A DNA stretch of 8,175 nucleotides from an uncultured Gemmatimonadota bacterium (GCA_937961295.1 CALGOK010000147.1:1-8175), one strand, 5' to 3'. Positions 1-6,714 are shown, counted from the first letter of the stretch. A program made the numbers and translations. The notes: generated by a model from the letters alone, not told the origin.

Positions 1-2
1 GC

Positions 3-974
3 CCCCGCCCCGTACTGGGCGTCTTCTGGCCGCCGTGGGATGCGCAGGAGTGCGGATCGAGCGGCTCGTCGGAGTGGGTCGAGCAGCTGGCGGACACGCT
101 GTCGGCCTCGGTGGTGGCATACATCAACCAGGACGTCGTGGCCAGCGGCAGGATGTTCAGCGCGGCGGGAACCGCCTCGCTGCACGACCTGGTTCGCGAT
201 GTTGCCGCGACCGTGCGCCAACCGGGCGACACGGTGTCGGTGTACCGCGACTGGAGCCGCCGCACCACCACGACCGCCCGTCCCGCGCCACCGCTCGGCG
301 ACCTCGGCGGCGGTTCGGACTTCATGGGGTTCTACAACCACCTCGGCATCCCGGCGATCAATTTCGGCTTCGGCGGGCCCGGGGGCGCGTACCACTCGGG
401 GTACGACACCTGGACGTTCGTGGAACGATTCGCCGATCCGGGGTATCTCTCTCATGCCGCCGCCGCACAGATGGTGGCGGTCCTGATGGCCCGGCTCGCC
501 AACGCCCAGGTGGTTCCGTTCGAGCCGGCCGAGTTGGGGAACTACCTCGCCACCCTGGTCGAGCGCACGCGTCGTGAGCCGGGGGCGGGGGAGATCGCTC
601 CTGAGCTCGACGATCTCGCGCGTGCGGCGGGTGAACTGGCCACGGCGGGACGCACGTTCGAGGCGACGCGGGGCCGGGCCCTGGCGGCCGGACATGCGCT
701 GGAGCGATTCGCCGCGGCGAATGCCGCGCTGCGCCAGGTGGAACGCCGCCTGCTGCGCGCCGCGGGACTGCCCGGGCGGCCGTTCCTGCGCAACCTCGTC
801 TTCGCGTCGGATCGCGACAACGGCTATGCCAACGTCCAGTTCCCGGCGATCGTCGAGGCGCTGCGTGACGGCGACCCGCGGGCGGCGACTGAGGCAACCC
901 GCGAACTGGCAGCACGGCTCCGCGAGGCGGCCGGGGTCGTGACCCGGGCAACGGCGGCGCTTCCTTCGCCCTGA
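3..974 (+). CDS. M28B metallopeptidase, glutamate carboxypeptidase II / transferrin-receptor-like, C-terminal part (5' end outside window)
   Basis: The reading frame is open from the left edge to TGA at 972-974 (323 visible residues). It aligns by eye to the end of the human PSMA/GCPII catalytic domain and its helical dimerisation domain. The segments WDAQE (residues 12-16), AYINQD (39-44), LGGGSDF, AYHSGYDTW (Y130, H131) and the C-terminal NLVFASDRDNGYA stretch correspond to WDAEE, AYINAD, LGSGNDF, LYHSVYETY and the HNKYAG region. Zinc ligands equivalent to E425, D453 and H553 are present (E16, D44, H131), but the general base E424 is glutamine (Q15). The GCPII arginine patch and K699 are not conserved, so glutamate-specific hydrolysis is unlikely. 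The usual role of the family is secreted or envelope aminopeptidase/carboxypeptidase. The N-terminal signal, PA domain and first zinc ligands lie upstream. The family call is firm; activity is uncertain. Confidence 0.9.
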   Translation, partial: PRPVLGVFWPPWDAQECGSSGSSEWVEQLADTLSASVVAYINQDVVASGRMFSAAGTASLHDLVRDVAATVRQPGDTVSVYRDWSRRTTTTARPAPPLGDLGGGSDFMGFYNHLGIPAINFGFGGPGGAYHSGYDTWTFVERFADPGYLSHAAAAQMVAVLMARLANAQVVPFEPAELGNYLATLVERTRREPGAGEIAPELDDLARAAGELATAGRTFEATRGRALAAGHALERFAAANAALRQVERRLLRAAGLPGRPFLRNLVFASDRDNGYANVQFPAIVEALRDGDPRAATEATRELAARLREAAGVVTRATAALPSP

Positions 975-988
975 GGGGTATGTCCCGG

Positions 989-1008
989 GGGCGACGCTTC
1001 CGTCGCCC
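989..1008 (+). terminator. GC-rich hairpin after the M28 peptidase gene
   Basis: GGGCGACG and CGTCGCCC form a perfect 8-bp stem around the four-base loop CTTC, beginning 15 bases after the peptidase stop. No T-run follows, so it is not a textbook intrinsic terminator. It may still end or stabilise the peptidase transcript and separate it from the small gene that starts at 1043. Confidence 0.45.
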
Positions 1009-1030
1009 GGTGACCGGAACGAACCTGACA

Positions 1031-1037
1031 GGGAGGG
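1031..1037 (+). promoter_or_regulatory. Shine-Dalgarno that fixes the start of the secreted hypothetical
   Basis: GGGAGGG lies 5 bases before ATG at 1043. The same frame is open from an ATG at 980, but that start has no comparable site, sits in the hairpin region and would add 21 basic residues before the signal peptide. Confidence 0.7.
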
Positions 1038-1042
1038 TGGCG

Positions 1043-1609
1043 ATGCGTCGTTGCCTCTTGATTGCAGCGCTGGCTTGCGCAACACCGGTGATCACCACGG
1101 GCCAGGCCCGTGTGCAGGATCCACTTGTCTACCGCGCGGCGGTGGCAGCACTTTTTGAAGGGAAGACGCCGGAGACCATCGCGGTCGGACCGACCGTGGT
1201 GCGGCTCCACCTGCCCGAGAGCGTGGTGCTGCGCGGCGGGCAGGTCAACGAGCGCCTGCACCAGTACGATGACATTCCCCCGGGGCTCCCGGAGCGCATG
1301 GATGCCCTGAGCATCACCCCGCGACCGGCGACGGAGCTCGCGCTGCCCCCGGCTTTCAGGGTGCTCGACGATTCGAGCGCAGCGCTGCTCGAGGCCGGGC
1401 ACTGGCGGTCGTTGCGCCGCCGGGTGGCGGCACCGCGCGGGGTCGTCCACCTGACGCCGGTGGCCTACGACGATGCGGCGACCACGGCGCTCGTCGGGAT
1501 GGCCTGGGATTGCGGTCCCGGGTGTCGCCGCCTGGTGGCGACCTGGCTCGTCCCCGACGGCACCGGTGGCTGGCGGGTCAAGGGATCGCACCGATTCCCG
1601 GCGCATTGA
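1043..1609 (+). CDS. Small secreted protein of unknown function
   Basis: The product is 188 residues and I do not recognise the family with certainty. The N-terminus MRRCLLIAALACATPV looks like a Sec signal peptide: two arginines, then a hydrophobic core, with likely cleavage near A22 in TTGQA. The cysteine at 12 does not sit in a good lipobox, so a lipoprotein is less likely. The mature part (about 166 residues) has no membrane helix. Its end carries W156-D-C157-G-P-G-C161, then a strand, then GGWRVKGS at 175-182. This loosely resembles small envelope proteins with a CGxxC-type pair followed by a G-x-W-x-V strand. C157 and C161 could form a disulphide or bind metal after export. The start is chosen on the strong ribosome site. 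The gene follows the peptidase by 68 bases and precedes the H1-like gene by 53 bases, so co-transcription with either is possible but unproven. Confidence 0.75.
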   Translation: MRRCLLIAALACATPVITTGQARVQDPLVYRAAVAALFEGKTPETIAVGPTVVRLHLPESVVLRGGQVNERLHQYDDIPPGLPERMDALSITPRPATELALPPAFRVLDDSSAALLEAGHWRSLRRRVAAPRGVVHLTPVAYDDAATTALVGMAWDCGPGCRRLVATWLVPDGTGGWRVKGSHRFPAH

Positions 1610-1662
1610 GCACCCCCGGGCACGCCCCGGAACACCTTCACCATCAGGGCAAGGAGCAAGGC

Positions 1663-1971
1663 ATGGCCAGCACGCGCAAGACGATCGGCAAGGCCGTGGC
1701 GAAGGGCGCCAAGCGCGCCAGCAAGCTGGCCGGCACGGCCGGCAAGTCGAAGCTCGCCACGGCCGCGAAGCGCACCAGGAAGGCCGTCGGCAAGGCGGAG
1801 AAGACGGCGGTCAACAAGGCCAAGTTGCTGGCCGACAAGGTCACCGGTGCCGAGAAGAAGCGGATCAAGAAGGCCCGGATCGCGGCGGCCACGGTGGGCG
1901 CGGCGGCGCTGGTCGCCACCGGCGTCGCGGTGGCCCGCAAGAAGGCCGCGGGGAAGAAGAAGCGGAAGTAG
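1663..1971 (+). CDS. Histone H1-like lysine/alanine-rich small protein with a C-terminal hydrophobic segment
   Basis: The product is 102 residues with 24 Lys, 8 Arg and only 3 acidic residues, so it is extremely basic. Residues 1-70 are K/A/T-rich with spaced basic residues, as in bacterial H1/Hc1-type and AlgP-like DNA-binding tails. Residues 73-91 (IAAATVGAAALVATGVAVA) are uncharged and hydrophobic enough for one membrane helix, and they are followed by a lysine-rich tail (ARKKAAGKKKRK). The start is ATG with AAGGAG at 1651-1656, 6 bases upstream. A longer frame reaching back to 1510 overlaps the previous gene and lacks such a site. Tandem stops TAG TGA end it. Nucleoid binding is the likely role; membrane anchoring of DNA is an inference from the hydrophobic stretch, which could instead be a soluble alanine-rich helix. 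It converges on the TIR gene, with 15 bases between stops. Confidence 0.8.
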   Translation: MASTRKTIGKAVAKGAKRASKLAGTAGKSKLATAAKRTRKAVGKAEKTAVNKAKLLADKVTGAEKKRIKKARIAAATVGAAALVATGVAVARKKAAGKKKRK

Positions 1972-1986
1972 TGACCGCGCAACGGT

Positions 1987-3402
1987 TCAGGTGATGGTGA
2001 AGCCAGCCTGCGCGAGGGTGATCTCTCCGTCGTCACACGCGACGAGGTACTCGCCGGGCGACCACGTGCCCGCCTGACGGTTGCCCCAGCCGCGCGCGCT
2101 GTACCGTCCGGTCTCGCCGGCGGCGATGTCGAACGTGAGCGTCACCCGGCCGACTTCCTCTGGCCGGTGTCGAAGGTGGCGGCAGGTGGGCTGCGCACTT
2201 TTCGGGGGCGGCGGCGCGCTGTAGCCGAGTTTGCTCTCGACGTGGATGTAGCGGCTCCCGGCTCCCGGAAACGTGGTGGCGTAGAGCCGCTCGCCGCGGT
2301 CCGGCAGGTCGAAGCCCGACTCGAACAGGCGGATCGCCTTGACCACCGCGCGGAGTCCGGTGAGCGGGGTGGCGCGCGCGATAGGGGCATCGGCCGGGGG
2401 CTGGTGCCCGCCGGCAACGACCGTGAACCAGTCGCGCGCCACCAGCTCCTTGCCGTAGCGGCACTCCACGCGGTAGCGGCCCGGCTCCCAGCTCCCGCCT
2501 GAGGCCCGGCCCCACCCGGCGGCGTGATACGACTGGCTCCAGGTCGGCTGGACCGTGGCGGTGAGCGCAAGCGTGGCGACGACCTGTTCCTCGCCACGCT
2601 CCAGCACGCACGCGAACGGGAACTGCACCACGCGACCGGGCGGGTCGAAGCCGAGTTCCAATTCCACCTTGATGTAGCGCGTCACGTCCGTGGCGAACAC
2701 ATCCCGGTACTGCCGCTGGATCACCGTCGCATTGGCGCTTGGGCCCTCGAAGAACCGAAGCGCCTCGGCGCGAACGCGGAAGGTCGTCTCGTTGCTCCCG
2801 CCGGCCGAAACCTCGCGCACCGTGAACGTGTTCCGCACGGCGGGCTCCGGGCGACCAAGCCACCAGACGCCCAGGGCGAGGGCGAGCGTGGTGCCCCCCA
2901 GCAGCGGGAGGGCGCGCCTGAGCGTCCATCGCCCCCGTCGGCGAGGCAGGCCGTCCGGCATCGGGCGCGGCGGATTGGTCGCCGGCTCGGCCGGTCGACC
3001 GCTGGCCAGCAGGGCCCGGAGTTGCTCGGCAAGTCGGGCGACATGGTCCTTGAGGTCGGGCGTCAGCGCATCGAGCCAGTGGCGGGCACGGAGGTGGTAC
3101 TCGAGCGCGCCGTCGGGCATCACGTCCTCGATCCGGAACGGCACGATCACGGCGCCCTTGCGCACCGCGGCGTCGACCTCCGTCAGCACGTGCGATGAGC
3201 GGTTGGCGTGCGCGCTGAACACCACCACCAGCGCGCGGCTACCGGAGATCCCCTCCATGATCGCCTGCGCCCAGATCGCCCCCGGAGGGATGTCCCTCGG
3301 TGCCATCCAGCACCGGATCCCGGCAGACTCCAGTCCGTGCAGCACGGCGAGGGCGGCCGGCTGGTCGCTGCTGGAGTAGGAGATGAAGACGTCGTGCGCC
3401 AT
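1987..3402 (-). CDS. TIR-domain membrane protein with two duplicated extracytoplasmic beta domains
   Basis: The product is 471 residues. Residues 3-112 are a bacterial TIR_2-type domain: HDVFISYSSSDQ at the start, then CWMAPRDIPPGAIW (31-44), ALVVVFSAHANRSSHVLTEV (57-76) and VIVPFRIEDV. E75 in the S-S-x-x-x-x-E context is the likely NADase glutamate. A proline/arginine linker (RRR at 154-156) leads to one membrane helix at about 162-183. By the positive-inside rule TIR is cytoplasmic and the rest periplasmic. Residues 198-329 and 345-470 are two copies of one beta-rich domain: each has R-[FL]-F-E near its start, R-Y-I-[KH]-V-E then L-G-[FY], and GWG then W-x-P-G-x-Y-x-V near its end. TIR enzymes cleave NAD+ or make cyclic ADP-ribose-type signals; here the outer domains may sense envelope state. 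There is no strong ribosome site before ATG 3402. It is divergent from the SLOG gene. Function is inferred; domain calls are firm. Confidence 0.9.
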   Translation of the reverse strand: MAHDVFISYSSSDQPAALAVLHGLESAGIRCWMAPRDIPPGAIWAQAIMEGISGSRALVVVFSAHANRSSHVLTEVDAAVRKGAVIVPFRIEDVMPDGALEYHLRARHWLDALTPDLKDHVARLAEQLRALLASGRPAEPATNPPRPMPDGLPRRRGRWTLRRALPLLGGTTLALALGVWWLGRPEPAVRNTFTVREVSAGGSNETTFRVRAEALRFFEGPSANATVIQRQYRDVFATDVTRYIKVELELGFDPPGRVVQFPFACVLERGEEQVVATLALTATVQPTWSQSYHAAGWGRASGGSWEPGRYRVECRYGKELVARDWFTVVAGGHQPPADAPIARATPLTGLRAVVKAIRLFESGFDLPDRGERLYATTFPGAGSRYIHVESKLGYSAPPPPKSAQPTCRHLRHRPEEVGRVTLTFDIAAGETGRYSARGWGNRQAGTWSPGEYLVACDDGEITLAQAGFTIT

Positions 3403-3428
3403 CAGCGTCTCGCGGGAGGGCAGCGACT

Positions 3429-3456
3429 AGGATATCACCGCGGGCGGGGGCCGCAA
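3429..3456 (-). promoter_or_regulatory. Candidate sigma70-type promoter of the TIR gene
   Basis: Read on the minus strand, TTGCGG (3456-3451) and TATCCT (3434-3429) are separated by 16 bases. The -10 element lies in the only slightly AT-richer patch of the divergent gap. It would give a leader of about 20 bases before ATG 3402. The match is only partial and many GC-rich gaps contain such pairs by chance. Confidence 0.3.
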
Positions 3457-3479
3457 CCGCTCTTGCGCTGCCGGGGTGC

Positions 3480-3485
3480 GGGAGG
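3480..3485 (+). promoter_or_regulatory. Shine-Dalgarno favouring GTG 3497 for the SLOG gene
   Basis: GGGAGG lies 11 bases before GTG 3497, which is a little long. The alternative GTG at 3476 overlaps this element and has no ribosome site of its own, so 3497 is preferred. Using 3476 would add seven residues. Confidence 0.45.
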
Positions 3486-3496
3486 CATATCGGGTC

Positions 3497-5365
3497 GTGA
3501 GCTCCCTCCGCCATCCCCCCAGGCCCCGTGTCGCGTTCCGGGTGGCCATCGTGGGTCACCGGCGCGACAAGCTCCCACCGGAGGCCGACGACGCCGTTGG
3601 CCGGGCGATCGAGGCGGTCCTGGCGACCGTCGCCCGACGGGTGACCGGGCATCGCGATACCTGGAGGGAGCTCTATCATCCCGATCCGCCGAGGCTGACG
3701 GTGCTGTCGGCGCTGGCCGAGGGGGCCGACCGGCTCGGTGCGGAGCTCGCGCAGGGCGATCCCGCCTGGCAACTGCACGCCGTGCTGCCGTTCGCCGAGG
3801 AAGAGTACCAGCGCGATTTCCTGCCACCGGACGCCCGTGAGCGAGACTCGCGCGATCGGTTCAGGGAGCTGCTGTTGCAGGCCGAGCAGGTCACGGTACT
3901 CGACGGGGTGCCTGGCCGATTCGACGCCTACGAACCGCTGGCGCGGGCAATGGTCGAGATGGCGGACCTGCTCATCGCGGTGTGGGATGGCGCGCCCGCC
4001 GCCGGACCCGGCGGCACGGCCAACCTGGTGCGGCAGGCTCGCCGCGACGACCTGCCGATCGTCCGGATCGACCCGACGCCGCGGGGTACCGCCTGGCTCG
4101 AGGACCTTGCCGCACCGGATCACGGACGTGCGGCGGCACTTGAACCGCTGGCTGCGTGCGTGGACCGGTTGCTGGCGCCGCCGCATGACATCGCGCCGGC
4201 GCTCCGATGGTTTGCCGAGCGCGGCGGTCGCGGGGTGCCGCCGCGCCTGTTCGACCGGGTCCTTGGACTGATCGGTGGCCATGGCCGTGCGCTGGTGCGG
4301 CGGCTGCGCCCGGCAAGGCCGGCCGCCATCCCTGCTGATCCCGGAACAAGTCGCGTGGCGAGCTGGCGGGCGTCCTGGCCCGAGATCGATCGCCGGCTGG
4401 TCGATCTCGCGGCGGACCACTTCGGGCCTCACGCCGGGTGGGCCGACGACCTCGCCCGATGGTATGCCGCGCGATTCCGCAGCACGTTCACGGCGGTGTA
4501 CCTGCTCGCGGTTGCCGCGGTGCTGGTCGGGGGACTCCTCCACCTCGACCCGATCGTGCCCTGGAATGCCGTCGCGGTGGTGCTGGCAGCCGCCGAACCG
4601 CTGCTGCTCGTGACGATGCTGTGGATGGTTCGCTCGGGTCGGCGCAGCGAGCTGCACGAGCGCTGGCTCGACTACCGCTCGCTCGCCGAGCGCTTGCGGC
4701 ACCTGGGCGTGCTGTGGCCCCTGGCACGCACGACGCCGCTCATCCGGGTGCCGGACGTGGCGGTGCCTGATGATCCCCGACGGGGCTGGGTCGCGTGGTT
4801 GTTGCGCTCCATCGCGCGCGCTGCGCGCCTGGCCCCTGGGCGACTCGGCGGACCCCATCCCGCCGCTGCACGCCGCCTCGCGCTGCGCCTCGAAGCAGTC
4901 GCCCAGCGCGAGTTCCACGCGTGCCGCCGCCGCACCCTCGGTGACCTCACCGGCCCCGTCGAGCGGCTGGCCGAGGGGCTGGTCCTCCTCGCGCTGGTGC
5001 TCTCACTGCTCCAGCACACCGACCTGGTCGGCCAGCTGCTCGAGTTGCTGGGTGGCGTGGATACGTCACGCGTCCGCGTGGTCGAGCAGCGAGTCTGGGT
5101 GATCCTCGCCGCGGTCGTCACGGCGCTCCCCGCGATGGCCGCCGCCATCCACGGTTTCCTCGGCACCGCCGATCTCGAGGGCATCGCGCTGCGGAGCGCC
5201 GCGATCGAGGGGCGCCTGGCGCAACTCGAGGCCCAACTGCGTCGGCTTGATCCGGTCGACCTTGCCGGGGTGGGCGACCTCGTCGCGGAAATGACCCGCA
5301 CCATGGAGGGCGAACTCGGCTCGTGGCACGCCGCGGCCGCGTCGCGGCGACTTCAGGCGGGGTGA
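3497..5365 (+). CDS. SLOG/LSDAT-like domain protein with four C-terminal membrane helices (SLATT/DUF4231-like)
   Basis: The product is 622 residues from GTG. The N-terminal Rossmann-like part shows SLOG/LSDAT landmarks: VAIVGHR (16-22), LSALAEGAD (70-78, the usual S-x-x-A-x-G-A-D turn), LPFAEEEYQRDF (97-108), ADLLIAVWDG (156-165) and GGTANLVRQAR (172-182). SLOG domains bind nucleotide-derived ligands; in Thoeris ThsA one binds a cyclic ADP-ribose isomer. After a linker come membrane helices at about 332-349 and 355-378, a charged helix ERWLDYRSLAERLRHL (388-403), two more membrane helices at about 493-506 and 532-554, and a final charged helix (559-584). This 2TM-plus-helix layout, seen twice, resembles SLATT/DUF4231 proteins, predicted pore-forming effectors of nucleotide-signal defence. 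The divergent TIR neighbour supports a signal-producer/effector pair. The SLOG call is fairly firm and the SLATT call moderate. The gene ends 167 bases before pilT and its base composition matches its neighbours. Confidence 0.8.
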   Translation: MSSLRHPPRPRVAFRVAIVGHRRDKLPPEADDAVGRAIEAVLATVARRVTGHRDTWRELYHPDPPRLTVLSALAEGADRLGAELAQGDPAWQLHAVLPFAEEEYQRDFLPPDARERDSRDRFRELLLQAEQVTVLDGVPGRFDAYEPLARAMVEMADLLIAVWDGAPAAGPGGTANLVRQARRDDLPIVRIDPTPRGTAWLEDLAAPDHGRAAALEPLAACVDRLLAPPHDIAPALRWFAERGGRGVPPRLFDRVLGLIGGHGRALVRRLRPARPAAIPADPGTSRVASWRASWPEIDRRLVDLAADHFGPHAGWADDLARWYAARFRSTFTAVYLLAVAAVLVGGLLHLDPIVPWNAVAVVLAAAEPLLLVTMLWMVRSGRRSELHERWLDYRSLAERLRHLGVLWPLARTTPLIRVPDVAVPDDPRRGWVAWLLRSIARAARLAPGRLGGPHPAAARRLALRLEAVAQREFHACRRRTLGDLTGPVERLAEGLVLLALVLSLLQHTDLVGQLLELLGGVDTSRVRVVEQRVWVILAAVVTALPAMAAAIHGFLGTADLEGIALRSAAIEGRLAQLEAQLRRLDPVDLAGVGDLVAEMTRTMEGELGSWHAAAASRRLQAG

Positions 5366-5532
5366 GGGCTCGGCACGGCCGTTGCGAACCGGTAGGACCC
5401 GGTCGCGACGGGATGCGGCATCCGGCGCGCCATTGACCAGATTCTCGACACTTCGAGGACGACGGTCCCGGCGGACGCCACCGCATCCTGCGGGGTGTCC
5501 CGTCAGGATCCGAGGCGAGGGAGCCCCCTTCG

Positions 5533-6633
5533 ATGAGCGCCGTGGACACCTTCAACGCCCTGCTCCGCAAGGCCCTCGAGGTCGGGGCCTCGGACGTCCA
5601 CATCTCCGCCGGGGGACCCTACCGGATGCGGGTGAGCGGGGCGATGGTGCCGGTGGCCGGCGTGCCGCCGCTCACCCCGGCGGACACCTCCGAGATCGCG
5701 GGAATGATCCTGCTCAAGGCGCGCAAGGCGACCGACGACACGCTCGCCGCGGCGCTCGCGGGGCTCAAGGACGTCGACTGCTCCTACTCCCTCCCCGGGG
5801 TCGGACGATTCCGGGTCAACCTCGCCAGCCAGCGCGGATCGATCTCGGCGGTGCTCAGGAGCATCGCGGACCAGATCCCGACGTTCGAGGACCTCGGGCT
5901 GCCCCCGGTGCTCGAGCAGATCGCGATGGAGGAGCGGGGGCTGGTGCTGCTCACCGGCACCACCGGGTCGGGCAAGTCGTCCACCCTGGCGGCCATGGTC
6001 GGCTACGTCAACCAGCGCAAGGCCGGGAAGATCATCACCATCGAGGATCCGATCGAATTCCTGCATCGCGACGCCAAGTCGAACGTGATGCAGCGGGAAA
6101 TCGGCGGGGACACCGAGTCGTTCGAGGCCGCGCTCCGCGCCGCGCTGCGGCAGGATCCCGACATCATCCTCGTGGGCGAGATGCGCGACCGGGCCACGAT
6201 CGACATCGCGCTCAAGGCCGCCGAGACGGGGCACCTGGTGTTCAGCACGGTGCACACCACCGACGCGCAGCGGACCATCGCGCGCCTGGTGTCGGTCTTC
6301 GACGCGAGCGAGCAGGCCTCGACGCGCCTCCGCCTCGCCGAGTCGCTGAAGGCGGTCATCTCCCAGCGGCTGCTGCCCCGGGCGGACGGGAAGGGCCGGG
6401 TGGTCGCGGTGGAGGTGATGCGCAACACGGCCACCATCGCCGAGTGCATCGCCGACCCGGACATGACCGGGGAGATTCGCGACCACGTCTCCCAGGGCCG
6501 CGTGCAGTACGGCATGCAGACGTTCGACCAGCACCTCATGGAGCTCTTCCAGCGGGGGGCGGTCACGCTGGAGGTGGCCAAGGCCGCCGCGACCTCGCCG
6601 GCCGACTTCGAGCGGAACCTGCAGTTCCAATAG
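5533..6633 (+). CDS. pilT: Type IV pilus retraction ATPase PilT family
   Basis: The product is 366 residues, normal for PilT/PilU. The N-terminal PAS-like domain begins with LRKALEVGASDVHISAG, the standard opening of the family. The RecA-like domain has Walker A GTTGSGKS (142-149), the Asp box IITIEDPIEFLH (167-178), Walker B DIILVGE (210-216) followed by MRD, and the His box GHLVFSTVHTTDA (233-245). The C-terminus holds YGMQTFDQHLMELFQRGAV and ends with SPADFE, as in PilT proteins outside the gammaproteobacteria; PilU is a less likely alternative. It forms a cytoplasmic hexamer that depolymerises the pilus for twitching, adhesion or DNA uptake. AGGGAG at 5518-5523, 9 bases before ATG, supports the start. 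No other pilus gene is in the window, so it stands alone here and converges on dcd. Confidence 0.95.
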   Translation: MSAVDTFNALLRKALEVGASDVHISAGGPYRMRVSGAMVPVAGVPPLTPADTSEIAGMILLKARKATDDTLAAALAGLKDVDCSYSLPGVGRFRVNLASQRGSISAVLRSIADQIPTFEDLGLPPVLEQIAMEERGLVLLTGTTGSGKSSTLAAMVGYVNQRKAGKIITIEDPIEFLHRDAKSNVMQREIGGDTESFEAALRAALRQDPDIILVGEMRDRATIDIALKAAETGHLVFSTVHTTDAQRTIARLVSVFDASEQASTRLRLAESLKAVISQRLLPRADGKGRVVAVEVMRNTATIAECIADPDMTGEIRDHVSQGRVQYGMQTFDQHLMELFQRGAVTLEVAKAAATSPADFERNLQFQ

Positions 6634-6634
6634 C

Positions 6635-6714
6635 GGCGACACGCGAAGGGCGAGGGGCGAGCGGCGATGCCGCCAGGCACCTGCCCCTCGCCCCTCGCCC
6701 TTCGCGTCGTCGCC
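6635..6714. terminator. Long hairpin filling the gap between convergent pilT and dcd
   Basis: Bases 6641-6661 pair perfectly with 6687-6707 (21 bp). The stem continues after one bulged base (6708) with six more pairs, 6635-6640 against 6709-6714. The loop (6662-6686) contains a minor hairpin CGGC-GAT-GCCG. The arms are built from GGGCGAGGGGCGAG and its complement. The structure starts two bases after the pilT stop and reaches the first base of the dcd stop complement, so it can serve both converging transcripts. There is no T-run, so termination would rely on stem strength or Rho, or it protects mRNA 3' ends. It might also be one copy of a dispersed palindromic repeat. Confidence 0.7.

Noticed and set aside
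1616..1630. Small hairpin CCGGG/CCCGG after the secreted hypothetical gene
   Set aside because: Five pairs only, no T-run, and close to the ribosome site of the H1-like gene; not supported as a terminator.
3239..4918. A 559-codon minus-strand open frame under the SLOG gene
   Set aside because: It overlaps both the SLOG and TIR genes, has arginine/histidine/proline-rich composition and no recognisable domain, whereas the plus-strand frame has clear SLOG motifs and membrane helices.
1987..5365. TIR/SLOG pair as a recently acquired island
   Set aside because: Base composition and codon choice look like the neighbours, and there is no integrase, tRNA, transposase or flanking direct repeat. Mobility is not supported by the window.
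5388..5423. Two small hairpins between the SLOG gene and pilT (ACCGG/CCGGT at 5388-5403 and GGATG/CATCC at 5411-5423)
   Set aside because: Stems of five pairs without a T-run are common in GC-rich gaps; not enough to call a terminator. The 167-base gap also has a TTGACC at 5433 but no -10 element at a proper distance.
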